From NCBI GenBank assembly GCA_943914815.1, contig CALUDL010000007.1, positions 1 through 40,733 of the forward strand: DNA of 40,733 nucleotides, read 5' to 3'. Below the pieces are notes generated by a model. The model saw only the letters and a list, made by a program, of their open reading frames with translations, was not told the origin of the DNA and did not search any database. The position numbers were made by a program, and so were the translations under genes. Position 1 is the stretch's first letter, and each line of letters begins with the position of its first letter. Shown piece after piece: positions 8,251-16,725 of this stretch. Source of the stretch: an uncultured Brevibacterium sp. (GTDB lineage Bacteria > Actinomycetota > Actinomycetes > Actinomycetales > Brevibacteriaceae).

Positions 8251-9138
8251 ATGAAGAAAGTAACGACACTCGTTGCGGGATTGGCTGTGGGCATTCTCGC
8301 GTTGACCGGTTGCGGTAAAGAAGGCGCACCTGGTGAACAGGGATCCGGTGGCGAAGCACCTGAGTACAAGGTTGCTGAAGACGTCGATCTGGCAGACAGC
8401 CCCACATGGAAAAAAGCCAAGGACGCTGGCAAGATCAAGGTGGGCGTGAAGTACGACCAGCCTGGTCTGGGTAACATCAGCGCAGGTGCTGACGAGCCCG
8501 AAGGCTTTGACATCGAAATCGCCAAGATGGTGTCTGCAAGCCTGGGATTCAAGGCTGACGAAATCGAGTTCGTGGAAACGGTTTCAGCTAACCGCGAACC
8601 GTTCCTGCAGCAGGGCAACGTCGACATGATCGTGGCAACCTACACCATCAACGACAAGCGTAAAGAAGTCGTCGACTTCGCAGGTCCGTACTACGTTGCT
8701 GGTCAGGACCTCCTGGTGAAGGCCGACTCCGACATCACCGGCCCTGACAGCATCGCTGGGAAGAAAGTGTGTTCGGTAGACGGTTCGACTCCTGCACAGA
8801 ACATCCAGGAGAAGTACAAAGACGCTGAACTGGTCACCTACGACGCATACTCCAAGTGTGTGACCGACCTTCAGAGCGGAAACGTTGACGCCGTCACCAC
8901 TGACGACGCGATTCTGCGTGGATACGCTGCTCAGTACAAGGACGAATTCAAGGTGATTGGCGAACCATTCACGGAAGAGCCTTATGGAATTGGTCTGCCA
9001 AAGGACGACAAGGCTCTGCGTGATGCAGTGAACGACGCTCTCGAAGCATCGAAGGACAGCGGGGACTGGAAGAAGGCGTTCGAGTACACGCTGGGTGACT
9101 CCAGCGGTGTTGAACAGCCTCAACCTGACCGTTACTAA
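8251..9138 (+). CDS. gluB: Glutamate-type ABC importer, substrate-binding lipoprotein
   Basis: Extracytoplasmic solute-binding protein. The N-terminus is a lipoprotein signal: Lys-Lys, a hydrophobic run, then lipobox LTGC with C21 as the lipidated residue. A flexible Gly/Glu-rich linker follows, then the SBP-3 domain: GKIKVGVKYDQPG, GFDIEIAKM, VDMIVATYTINDKRK, VDFAGPYYVAGQDLLV, GKKVCSVDGSTP. The pattern is that of the Glu/Asp/Gln-binding family. 295 residues. AGGAG precedes the ATG. A strong hairpin follows the stop and probably gives this gene more mRNA than the permease genes, as binding protein is needed in excess. Confidence 0.93.
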   Translation: MKKVTTLVAGLAVGILALTGCGKEGAPGEQGSGGEAPEYKVAEDVDLADSPTWKKAKDAGKIKVGVKYDQPGLGNISAGADEPEGFDIEIAKMVSASLGFKADEIEFVETVSANREPFLQQGNVDMIVATYTINDKRKEVVDFAGPYYVAGQDLLVKADSDITGPDSIAGKKVCSVDGSTPAQNIQEKYKDAELVTYDAYSKCVTDLQSGNVDAVTTDDAILRGYAAQYKDEFKVIGEPFTEEPYGIGLPKDDKALRDAVNDALEASKDSGDWKKAFEYTLGDSSGVEQPQPDRY

Positions 9139-9145
9139 TGTTGAT

Positions 9146-9173
9146 GTGGTCGCCGGGTCATCCCGGCGACCAC
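9146..9173 (+). other. Strong intercistronic hairpin between gluB and gluC
   Basis: A perfect 12-bp stem (9146-9157 with 9162-9173; core TGGTCGCCGGG / CCCGGCGACCA) closes a TCAT loop eight bases after the gluB stop. No T-run follows, so it is better read as an mRNA 3'-end stabiliser or partial attenuator than as a full terminator. The gluC ribosome binding site lies about 10 bp downstream. Confidence 0.75.
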
Positions 9174-9192
9174 CAGTCTGAGAAGGATCCTC

Positions 9193-9855
9193 GTGGATTT
9201 CGCTGATCTTCTGATGCTGTTCCTCAGCGGTGTATGGGGAACGGTCAAGCTGTTTGGTGTCACCTTGGTGGGGTGCCTGGTTTTGGGTTCGATCCTCGCC
9301 GCGATGCGAGTGTCACCAACCCCGGTGTTGCGCGCCGCCGCCTCGGTGTACATCACCACGGTTCGAAACACACCACTGACGCTCGTCATGTTTTTCTGCG
9401 TGTTCGGGTTGCCGTTCCTGGACATTCGCGCAAGCCGGGATTCGGCAATCAACTCTTTCGTACTCGCGTGCGTTGCACTGATCGCGTACACCAGCTGTTT
9501 CGTTGCAGAGGTTCTGCGTTCGGGTATTTCAACGATCCCGGTGGGACAGGCGGAAGCAGCCCGCGCGATCGGTCTGAACTTCGGACAGACCTTGCGGTAC
9601 ATCATCATGCCTCAAGCGTTTCGCACGGTGATCCCGCCATTGGGAAGCGTCATCATCGCGATGTTGAAGAACACGTCAATCGCATCAGCGTTTAACAACC
9701 GAGAGATCATTTCCGCTATGCGCAACGCGATCGAGGTGCGCGGTGACATCACGCTTCTGGTCATTGCCGGAGCGGCCGTGTCTTATCTTGTTTTGGCGCT
9801 GATTCTTGGCCGGGTATTCACGATTCTGGAAAACAAGTGGGTGATTCACCGATGA
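9193..9855 (+). CDS. gluC: Glutamate-type ABC importer, permease 1
   Basis: Membrane channel subunit of the importer. The 220-residue protein has about five transmembrane segments and starts like His/Glu/Gln permeases (GVWGTVKLFGVTLVG). The cytoplasmic EAA loop, which docks on the ATPase, is seen as STIPVGQAEAARAIGLNFGQ followed by MPQAFRTVIPPLGS. GTG start with GAAGG eight bases upstream. It overlaps gluD by four bases (ATGA), which suggests translational coupling and a heterodimeric channel. Confidence 0.9.
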   Translation: MDFADLLMLFLSGVWGTVKLFGVTLVGCLVLGSILAAMRVSPTPVLRAAASVYITTVRNTPLTLVMFFCVFGLPFLDIRASRDSAINSFVLACVALIAYTSCFVAEVLRSGISTIPVGQAEAARAIGLNFGQTLRYIIMPQAFRTVIPPLGSVIIAMLKNTSIASAFNNREIISAMRNAIEVRGDITLLVIAGAAVSYLVLALILGRVFTILENKWVIHR

Positions 9856-10682
9856 GCGCGTCTACTCAAGTGCTATTCGATGAGCCGGGCCCCAAAGGCA
9901 AGCGCAATAATCTGATCCTGTCGATCGCATCGGGTGTTCTGCTCGTAGGAATTGTTGCGTTTGTCGTGTGGAAGTTCTCTTCTGCCGGCCAGCTCGATGC
10001 AGCTAAGTGGGAACCGTTCGCATACGCGACGATCCAGAAGGCACTGTTTAAGGGCCTCCTCGCCACTTTGAAGGTCGCGGTTGTTGCGTCTGTTCTGGCG
10101 CTCATTCTGGGGGTCGTGTTTGCGCTTCTGCGCTTGTCGTCCAAGAAGTGGATCTCGGTCCCAGCGACCTTAGTGCTGGAGTTCTTCCGTGGACTCCCGG
10201 TTCTGTTGTTGATCTTTGCAACGTACCTGCTGTTCGGAAAGACCATTGGGTCGTTCTGGCCGGTGGTGATTGGTCTGACGCTGTATAACGGTATGGTGAT
10301 CGCCGAGGTCGTTCGCGCCGGGATCTTGGCAGTGCCCCGCGGGCAGCGTGAAGCAGCGCAGTCGATCGGACTGTCCGATTCGCAGACGATGAGTCTGGTG
10401 CTCATGCCACAGGCGTTCAGAGCCATGATGCCCACCCTGATTGCTCAGATCGTGGTTCTTCTTAAAGACTCGGCTTTGGGCTACATGGTGACGTACCAAG
10501 ACCTTCTCCACCAGGTCAACATCATTGGTCGCCAGTACGGTAACCTGCTCCCCACGTTCATCGTCGGCGCAGTGATCTACATTGCGATCAACCTGATCGT
10601 CGCCGGAATTGCGAGGTGGCTCGAATCACGCATGCAGCGCAAGACCGCGGCTACCACCGGAACGTCTAAGGGCGAAGACTAA
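9852..10682 (+). CDS. gluD: Glutamate-type ABC importer, permease 2
   Basis: Second channel subunit, about 276 residues. A longer cytoplasmic N-terminus precedes the first membrane segment (LILSIASGVLLVGIVAFVVW). The permease core has GLLATLKVAVVAS and the EAA loop AVPRGQREAAQSIGLSDSQ followed by MPQAFRAMMPTLI, then KDSALGYMVTYQDLL. I chose the ATG at 9852, which overlaps the gluC stop as ATGA; a GTG at 9837 is the alternative. It ends three bases before the convergent lactate permease gene. Confidence 0.9.
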   Translation: MSASTQVLFDEPGPKGKRNNLILSIASGVLLVGIVAFVVWKFSSAGQLDAAKWEPFAYATIQKALFKGLLATLKVAVVASVLALILGVVFALLRLSSKKWISVPATLVLEFFRGLPVLLLIFATYLLFGKTIGSFWPVVIGLTLYNGMVIAEVVRAGILAVPRGQREAAQSIGLSDSQTMSLVLMPQAFRAMMPTLIAQIVVLLKDSALGYMVTYQDLLHQVNIIGRQYGNLLPTFIVGAVIYIAINLIVAGIARWLESRMQRKTAATTGTSKGED

Positions 10683-10685
10683 AAA

Positions 10686-12035
10686 CTACAGCCAGATCGC
10701 CAGCGCTACCGCACCTACGAGTGGGGGAGCGCTGGCGATTGCTATTGCGCGCAAGAGCGTGCGGCCGTAAGACTCGCGGTCGCCAGCCAACATGACGGCC
10801 ATGAGAACACGCGGTGGGGCCGCCAAGATCATAAACGAACCAGCCACGTTCGCAGCGGCGACAACGCTTAAGCTTCCAGTTGCCGAGAGCGTGGCAATGG
10901 TAGGGGCGAACATCGCGTTTGACGCGGTATTTGAACTGGTCAGGATCGAACCCACGGCACCCAAGAGGGGACCCGGCCATGCGCCTGCCGGACTCAAAGC
11001 CTCCCCAATCGCGGTACTCATATCGGAGGCCGCCATGACCCACCCCAGGATCATAAACAGACCCGTACTCACGCCAATGGGAACCCATGAGCGTAAGGCG
11101 TCTGGCACCTCGGCGATCATCCCTGACTGCCCGGGCAACACCCGGTACGCAACCACACACGCAACTGCCAACCACACGGGCGGGAGCGCCAACCACTCCA
11201 GGGCAGAAACCAGCATGGCAGCCACACTGGCGCACAACAGGCCACCCGCTAACACCGCATATGGGACGAGTTCGCGAACCGGAGGGGCCGGGATGCGGGC
11301 ACCACCCATGCGGTACACCACCAAGGACAGTCCCATGAGCAACGCGGAGCCGATCACACCGGCAAGCGGTGTTCCAATGAGCCTGTTTGTCACAAGGATT
11401 GAACCCCACAGGAAGCCGGCTGAGGCGAACGTGGGTAGGGCGGCTCGCACAAAGCCTGTTCCCCACGCAACCGTAAGCGCAACGACGACGAGCACCACCG
11501 AGTTGTACCACCCGGACATGACTCCCAGGGTGGTGAAATCGAAACCGGTCAGCGAGCTCGCAACGGCGGTGCCGGGAGCCAACGCGCCCCACGGAACTGC
11601 GCACAAACCCAGAAGGCCAAACAGCGCTGCTTTGGCGGGTTTATGGCCCAAAGTTAGCAGGATCGGGACGCCCACGGTCACGCCAATTCCAAATCCGGTG
11701 ACGCATTCGACGAACGGCACGACCCCAAACACCACGAACGCGGTTCCAGCGCCGATCCCAGGGGTGGCGCTTGAGACCCAGTTGCCAATGGAGCGCATCG
11801 CGCCACTGATCTGCATGAGTCTGGCCAGGATCATGCCGTTGAGAAGGATGAAAAGCACCTCAGCGGTAATGCCCAAGTACTCCGGCAGGCTAGGCCAGTC
11901 GAGGGGAGTGCCGGTGAGCAAAACCACGACAACAGCGGCTCCCACCGCGCTGACGCTGGCAATAGTGGGCGAAAGTCGGCACGCCAACAGTACGCACGGA
12001 AGCACGAGGGGCACAGACGCGAGTAACGGATTCAC
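10686..12035 (-). CDS. lldP: L-lactate permease family transporter (LldP/LctP)
   Basis: Secondary transporter of about 449 residues with some 11-13 hydrophobic segments. The family-specific blocks are clear: VVPFVECVTGFGIGVTVG in the N-terminal half and GAVGSILTSSNTASNAMFAP in the C-terminal half, as in LldP/GlcA proteins that move L-lactate or glycolate with protons. It is somewhat shorter than Escherichia coli LldP. GTG start; the bases before it (AGAGAA) make a weak ribosome binding site, and TAGAAC lies six bases upstream, so a leaderless start is possible. No lactate dehydrogenase genes are adjacent. It is divergent from an ABC exporter operon across a palindromic region and convergent with gluD. 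Confidence 0.85.
   Translation of the reverse strand: MNPLLASVPLVLPCVLLACRLSPTIASVSAVGAAVVVVLLTGTPLDWPSLPEYLGITAEVLFILLNGMILARLMQISGAMRSIGNWVSSATPGIGAGTAFVVFGVVPFVECVTGFGIGVTVGVPILLTLGHKPAKAALFGLLGLCAVPWGALAPGTAVASSLTGFDFTTLGVMSGWYNSVVLVVVALTVAWGTGFVRAALPTFASAGFLWGSILVTNRLIGTPLAGVIGSALLMGLSLVVYRMGGARIPAPPVRELVPYAVLAGGLLCASVAAMLVSALEWLALPPVWLAVACVVAYRVLPGQSGMIAEVPDALRSWVPIGVSTGLFMILGWVMAASDMSTAIGEALSPAGAWPGPLLGAVGSILTSSNTASNAMFAPTIATLSATGSLSVVAAANVAGSFMILAAPPRVLMAVMLAGDRESYGRTLLRAIAIASAPPLVGAVALAIWL
10696..10739 (-). terminator. lldP terminator hairpin inside its own 3' coding end
   Basis: Perfect 12-bp arms, ATCGCCAGCGCT (10696-10707) and AGCGCTGGCGAT (10728-10739), enclose 20 bases. Read on the minus strand, the stem is followed about ten bases later by five T residues (10681-10685 are A on the plus strand). 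The stem codes for part of the last residues of the permease. It may also stop gluABCD transcripts from the other side. Confidence 0.55.
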
Positions 12036-12051
12036 TTCTCTGTTCTATCAG

Positions 12052-12067
12052 CATGACATTTGTCATG
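12052..12067. promoter_or_regulatory. Palindromic operator candidate in the lldP / ABC-exporter divergent region
   Basis: CATGACA (12052-12058) and TGTCATG (12061-12067) form a perfect 7-bp dyad with a 2-bp centre, 17 bp upstream of the lldP GTG. A second, shorter palindrome TCATGA lies at 12074-12079. The position suits repression of lldP or joint control of both divergent units. The binding protein cannot be named; it does not match the LldR-type pattern I know. Confidence 0.4.
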
Positions 12068-12124
12068 GCTAGATCATGATGTCTGCCTCATGTGCTGAAA
12101 CGCTTGGTCCTTAAAGATGGAAGT

Positions 12125-13057
12125 ATGAACGAAAACAGCTCGCTCACAGGTAATGGTGCGGATACTCCCGCACTTGAGATCAGACACGTCGTTAAATCCT
12201 TCCGGGGGCCAAAGGGCAAGCGGGTACGCGCGGTCAACGACCTTTCGCTCACAGTTGGCAAAGGCGAGATCGTGGCCCTTTTAGGCCCCAACGGGGCAGG
12301 GAAAACCGTGACCATTGACATGGTGTTAGGGCTGTCGCAACCAGACAGCGGTTCGCTGAGCGTACTAGGCGTGCGTCCCAAAGAAGCAGTGCGTTTAGGG
12401 CACGTGTCGGCAATCCTTCAAACGGGAGCGCTCTTAGGAGACCTCACGGTTAAAGAGACCGTACAGATGATCGCTTCTACGCATACGAATCACATTGGGG
12501 TCGATGAAGCTATCAGCCGGGCCGGCATTGAATCGCTTGTACACCGCAGGGTGTCGAAATGTTCTGGCGGTGAGCAGCAGAGGCTCCGCTTTGCTTTGGC
12601 GTTGCTTCCGGACCCCCGTTTGCTGATTCTTGACGAACCCACGACGGGGATGGATGTCAACGCTCGTACCGCGTTCTGGGAAACGATGCGCGCAGAAGCT
12701 ACCGAAGGACGCACCATCATCTTCGCGTCGCACTACCTGAAGGAGGTCGAAGACTTCGCACAGCGGACGGTGCTCATGGCACATGGGCAGATCATTGCCG
12801 ACGGCTCGACGAGTAAGGTGCGCGCTCGTCTAGGGGGCAAAACAATCACTGCGCATCTGGATGCTGATGTGGATATCAGCAAGCTACCAGGGGTGACGGC
12901 CGTACAACGGTCCGGAGACCGCGTTGAGATCACGTGTGACGATGCGGACTCCGTTGCACGCTATCTGCTCACTGAAACCACAGCACGCGATCTAGAGATC
13001 CACACTGCCAGCCTCGAGAGCGTGTTCGCGCACCTCACAACCAAGGAGAACTCATGA
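12125..13057 (+). CDS. ABC-2 type exporter, ATP-binding protein
   Basis: ATPase of a drug- or peptide-type exporter, about 310 residues. Walker A LLGPNGAGKT, signature KCSGGEQQRLR, Walker B LLILDEPTTGMD and H-loop IIFASHYLKEVE are intact. After the nucleotide-binding domain comes an about 80-residue C-terminal extension (GGKTITAHLDADVDISKLPG onward), typical of the CcmA/DrrA-like group. The ATG at 12125 has GGAAG just upstream; the frame is open from 12092. It overlaps the permease gene by four bases. Together with the sensor kinase and regulator that follow, this is the layout of antibiotic-sensing export modules such as Bacillus yvfRS-yvfTU. The substrate is unknown. Confidence 0.88.
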   Translation: MNENSSLTGNGADTPALEIRHVVKSFRGPKGKRVRAVNDLSLTVGKGEIVALLGPNGAGKTVTIDMVLGLSQPDSGSLSVLGVRPKEAVRLGHVSAILQTGALLGDLTVKETVQMIASTHTNHIGVDEAISRAGIESLVHRRVSKCSGGEQQRLRFALALLPDPRLLILDEPTTGMDVNARTAFWETMRAEATEGRTIIFASHYLKEVEDFAQRTVLMAHGQIIADGSTSKVRARLGGKTITAHLDADVDISKLPGVTAVQRSGDRVEITCDDADSVARYLLTETTARDLEIHTASLESVFAHLTTKENS

Positions 13058-13833
13058 GTACGATTCTGAACACGGGATATATCTGGATTGACCTCAAGCG
13101 CAATCTACGACAGTATGTGGGGCTTTTCTTCGCAGTCTTCTTGCCGGTTTTCATGTTCGTCATTTTCGGAACTATGGCTGACTTCTCGAGCAACGAACTG
13201 GGTAGCGGTCGGGGGAATGTCACCGCGAGCATTATGGTGAACATGGGCGCCTACGCCGCGATTACGGCAACGACAGGCCTTGCGGGGTCAGCGGCAGTTG
13301 AACTTCAACAGGGTTGGGGTAGGCAAATAGGTATTACTCCATTTCCCACGGCTGGGTTCATTGCAAGCAAAGTTGTCGTTGCACTCGCATATTCGGTCCT
13401 CGCGGTGGGAGCGGTGTATGTTACCGGGCTGTTTGTTGGCACGCGCATGGATCCGTGGGTGTGGCCCGCGACGTTCGGGTTGCTTCTCGTAGGCGCAGTG
13501 ACGTTTGCACTCTATGGCCTAGCCTTTGGACTGCTGTTCCGCAGTGAAGCAGCAGTGAGTGCTGCCAGCGGGCTCGTTGTTGTCATGATGTTTTTGGGCA
13601 ACGCGTTTATGCCTTTGACAGGAATCCTGCTCAAGCTTTCGGTCTTTGTTCCTGTGTGGGGTATCACGCGGTTGGCGGCGTATCCACTCGATCAAGGCGA
13701 AACTTTCGACGCTGCTACAGGTGACGTGATTCAGTACGAACTGTGGCAGATCCTTTTCAATGTGGTGGCGTGGTCGATAGTTTTCGCGGTACTTTGTGTC
13801 CTAGGCGCTCGTCGTGGAACTGGGCGCAAATAG
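13054..13833 (+). CDS. ABC-2 type exporter, permease
   Basis: Membrane partner of the preceding ATPase, 259 residues with six hydrophobic segments (for example GLFFAVFLPVFMFVIFGTM near the N-terminus and VVAWSIVFAVLCVLGA at the end). The layout, with a first segment preceded by a short cytoplasmic helix WIDLKRNLRQ, fits ABC-2 family permeases. The start ATG overlaps the ATPase stop (ATGA), so the two subunits are probably translationally coupled. No enzymatic motif is expected. The substrate cannot be deduced. Confidence 0.85.
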   Translation: MSTILNTGYIWIDLKRNLRQYVGLFFAVFLPVFMFVIFGTMADFSSNELGSGRGNVTASIMVNMGAYAAITATTGLAGSAAVELQQGWGRQIGITPFPTAGFIASKVVVALAYSVLAVGAVYVTGLFVGTRMDPWVWPATFGLLLVGAVTFALYGLAFGLLFRSEAAVSAASGLVVVMMFLGNAFMPLTGILLKLSVFVPVWGITRLAAYPLDQGETFDAATGDVIQYELWQILFNVVAWSIVFAVLCVLGARRGTGRK

Positions 13834-13843
13834 GAAGTAGGGC

Positions 13844-14902
13844 ATGAACGCGCGGAGTATGTACGGGTTGATATGGCTCGTTTTTCTGGTCATCCCGTTG
13901 GTGCTCGTGTGGACACTGCACCCGGTAGCATTCGGGTGGAAGGTCCTAGGGAGCTGCGGAACGGTTCTCTTCGGTGTCATTTATTGCTGGATTGCGGTGA
14001 GTGGGCAGAAGCAATTTAACAGGGACGAACCACTGAAAATACGACACGTCGTTGCCGCGGCGGGACTTCTGCTCATTCCGGTGTGTTTGACGATTCCCTC
14101 CTTGGGAGTGGCGGTGACGTCCTTTGCTCCGTACTTCGCGTCCCTGGGTGTCTTTGGGCTACCAGCGGTAGCGGATCTGTACTGGTCAGGATTCGTCCTC
14201 CTGCTTACGGTTTTGGTACCGCTAATTTTCAGCCCGCACAGTTTCTTCGTGTCCGTAACAGGGCCAGTTCTCGCAACTTTGTGTTTGACGTTGGTGAGGT
14301 TTGTCGAAGCTCGCGAAGATGCTGAGCACAGGATGAAAAACGAGCTCGACCTTGTAAAAGAGCGCGAAGCGATTTCACGCGACGTCCACGACATGCTGGG
14401 GCACACGCTCACTGTGGTGTCCCTGAAAACCCAACTCGCGCTCAAAACTGTGCACACCGACCCGGCGCGCTGCGAAGCTGAACTGAGGGAACTCATGACC
14501 CTGAACCAGCGTGCGCTTGAGGATGTGCGAACGACCGTTGGACGTCTGCGTACACCGGATTTGGCGACGCAAGTGGATGAAGCAGAAGCCGCCATGCGTG
14601 CCGCCGGTATTCACGTTGCTCGCCACGGAGACTGGGCAGCGTGGGCCCCGGAACGCCGAGCGGTCGTGGCATGGGCCGTACGCGAAGCCAGTACCAACGT
14701 CATCCGTCACGCCAACGCTACATCATGCACACTCGCATTTGATGACACAGGCGTCACCGTGACGGATAACGGAAACGGCCTAGAAGGAAGCTGTGAGGGA
14801 CACGGTCTTACTGGGCTACGTCGCCGAGTAGAAGAAGCGGGCGGCACCGTGACGTTGAGCGACACGGGCGACGGCACCGAGCTACGTGTGGAGTTTGCAT
14901 GA
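13844..14902 (+). CDS. NarL/DesK-type sensor histidine kinase
   Basis: Membrane sensor kinase, 352 residues. The N-terminal third has about five hydrophobic segments with very short loops, so it probably senses the membrane or an exporter rather than a large extracellular ligand. The HisKA_3 dimerisation domain holds the phosphorylated histidine in AISRDVHDMLGHTL (about residue 183). The ATPase domain shows the N-box REASTNVIRHANA, G1 DNGNGL and G2 GHGLTGLRRRVEEAGG. AGGAAG lies upstream of the ATG, 10 bp after the permease stop. It overlaps the regulator gene by four bases, so it almost certainly phosphorylates that protein. Confidence 0.9.
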   Translation: MNARSMYGLIWLVFLVIPLVLVWTLHPVAFGWKVLGSCGTVLFGVIYCWIAVSGQKQFNRDEPLKIRHVVAAAGLLLIPVCLTIPSLGVAVTSFAPYFASLGVFGLPAVADLYWSGFVLLLTVLVPLIFSPHSFFVSVTGPVLATLCLTLVRFVEAREDAEHRMKNELDLVKEREAISRDVHDMLGHTLTVVSLKTQLALKTVHTDPARCEAELRELMTLNQRALEDVRTTVGRLRTPDLATQVDEAEAAMRAAGIHVARHGDWAAWAPERRAVVAWAVREASTNVIRHANATSCTLAFDDTGVTVTDNGNGLEGSCEGHGLTGLRRRVEEAGGTVTLSDTGDGTELRVEFA

Positions 14903-15507
14903 CCATCAATATTGCTATCGCAGACGATCAGGCACTTGTCCGAGGAGCACTGTCGGCACTGCTTGGGTTGGAACCCGATATCACTGTTGTGGGCGAAGCG
15001 GCATCGGGAACCGACGCTGTCGACATGTGCCTCAACAACGATGTCGACGTTGCTCTTTTCGATATTGAAATGCCGGGCCTCAACGGTATTGAGGCGACGC
15101 GCGAGCTGCACAACAAGGGACGCGATACCAAGGTTCTCATTGTCACCACATTTGGTCGCCCCGGATATCTGCAACGGGCGCTTGCCGCTGGTGCCAAAGG
15201 CTTTGTCGTGAAAGACGCCCCTGCGGAAGAGCTTGCTGAGGCCGTCCGAAAAGTTCACCGCGGAGAACAGGCAGTCGACCCGTCGTTAGCGGTAGAGTCG
15301 ATTTCCTTGGGCCCGTCACCTTTGACTGAACGCGAACGCGAAGTCCTCGCGGTCGCCCACACCGGGGCCAGCGTCCGTACAATCGCAGACTCACTGTTCC
15401 TATCCGAAGGGACAGTCCGCAATCACTTGTCATCTGCCATCAGCAAGCTCGGGGTAGACAACCGCTCATCGGCAGCAATAGAAGCCGCCAAACGCGGGTG
15501 GTTGTGA
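14899..15507 (+). CDS. LuxR/NarL-type response regulator of the ABC exporter operon
   Basis: 202 residues: a receiver domain with the acidic pair in IADDQALVRG and the phospho-acceptor aspartate in VALFDIEMPGLNG, followed by a LuxR-type HTH domain (LTEREREVLAVAHTG, SVRTIADSLFLSEGTVRNHLSSAISKLGV). The ATGA overlap with the kinase gene indicates a cognate pair. The likely target is the promoter of its own operon upstream of 12125, by analogy with similar export modules. The dyads at 12052-12079 are possible sites but this is untested. Confidence 0.92.
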   Translation: MTINIAIADDQALVRGALSALLGLEPDITVVGEAASGTDAVDMCLNNDVDVALFDIEMPGLNGIEATRELHNKGRDTKVLIVTTFGRPGYLQRALAAGAKGFVVKDAPAEELAEAVRKVHRGEQAVDPSLAVESISLGPSPLTEREREVLAVAHTGASVRTIADSLFLSEGTVRNHLSSAISKLGVDNRSSAAIEAAKRGWL

Positions 15508-15549
15508 GTTCAGCTTCACCCAATTTGACTACCACGAGACAATAGAAGG

Positions 15550-16725
15550 GTGACTGCTGTAATCGAACGACCCAATGTGCCTGCCACCCCGTCGGCGCTC
15601 TCAATCGGTCCCATTGAATTGGACTCCCCGGTTGTGTTGGCGCCCATGGCTGGAATCACCAACACGGCCTTCCGCCGTCTGTGCCGCGAATACGGCGCTG
15701 GCCTCTACGTCACTGAAATGGTGACCACCCGCGCACTGGTCGAACGCAGTCCCAAAAGCATGCGGATCATCCACCACGAACCCTATGAAACACCTCGGTC
15801 GGTTCAACTCTACGGAGTGGACCCGGTGACCGTAGGGCAGGCGGTACGGATGCTGGTCGAAGAAGACCGGGCCGACCACATTGACCTCAACTTCGGCTGT
15901 CCGGTGCCCAAAGTGACCCGCAAAGGCGGGGGATCGGCACTTCCATGGAAGATCGACCTTTTCACCGCAATCGTCACCACCGCAGTCCGCGAAGCCGGCG
16001 AAATTCCCGTGACCGTGAAAATGCGCAAGGGCATCGACGCGGACCACTTGACGTACCTCGACGCCGGTCAGATCGCAGCCCGTGCCGGAGTCGCAGCCAT
16101 GACGCTACACGGTCGCACGACCGCCGACCTCTATTCCGGAACCGCCGACTGGGACGCAATCGCCCGGCTCAAAGACACGATCGGTGACGCCGTGCCCGTG
16201 CTGGGCAACGGTGACATTTTCAGCGCCGAGGACGCCCAAGCCATGATGGCGAAAACCGGTTGCGACGGAGTCGTGATTGGCCGAGGTTGTCAGGGCCGCC
16301 CGTGGCTGTTCGGTGATCTGCAGGCGGCTTTGAACGGATCTGATGAACGCATTCGCCCCAACCTAGGCGAAGTCGCCCAAACCGTGTACACCCACGGTGT
16401 GTACCTGGCCGAATACTATGACGACGAGTTCTACGGTGTGCGTGACCTGCGCAAACACATCGCATGGTACTTCAAGGGGTACCCCGTGGGCGGAGACCTC
16501 CGCAAGCGCCTGGCACACGTGTCCTCGCTGGAAGAACTGCGCGCACTGCTAGACGAACTCGACCACACCGCACCGTACCCCGGTGAAGCGGCAGAAGGGT
16601 CCCGAGGTCGCACCACCCGGGCGAAGCGTCCGCACCTTCCCGACGGGTGGCTGTCATCGCGCACCTTTAGCGAGGATCTGCGCGAAGAACTGTCCCTTGC
16701 TGAACTCGACGTGTCAGGCGGATAA
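15550..16725 (+). CDS. dusB: tRNA-dihydrouridine synthase (DusB-like)
   Basis: FMN-dependent reduction of uridine to dihydrouridine in tRNA. The 391-residue TIM-barrel protein shows PMAGITNTAFRRLCREYGAG, the catalytic-cysteine motif DLNFGCPVPKVTRKGGGSAL, the phosphate/FMN-binding LHGRTTADLYSGTADW, NGDIFSAEDA and VVIGRGCQGRPWLF. GTG start with GAAGG immediately before it. The stop codon is directly followed by the dgt start (TAAGTG). The dusB-dgt-dnaG order is common in Actinobacteria. Confidence 0.94.
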   Translation: MTAVIERPNVPATPSALSIGPIELDSPVVLAPMAGITNTAFRRLCREYGAGLYVTEMVTTRALVERSPKSMRIIHHEPYETPRSVQLYGVDPVTVGQAVRMLVEEDRADHIDLNFGCPVPKVTRKGGGSALPWKIDLFTAIVTTAVREAGEIPVTVKMRKGIDADHLTYLDAGQIAARAGVAAMTLHGRTTADLYSGTADWDAIARLKDTIGDAVPVLGNGDIFSAEDAQAMMAKTGCDGVVIGRGCQGRPWLFGDLQAALNGSDERIRPNLGEVAQTVYTHGVYLAEYYDDEFYGVRDLRKHIAWYFKGYPVGGDLRKRLAHVSSLEELRALLDELDHTAPYPGEAAEGSRGRTTRAKRPHLPDGWLSSRTFSEDLREELSLAELDVSGG

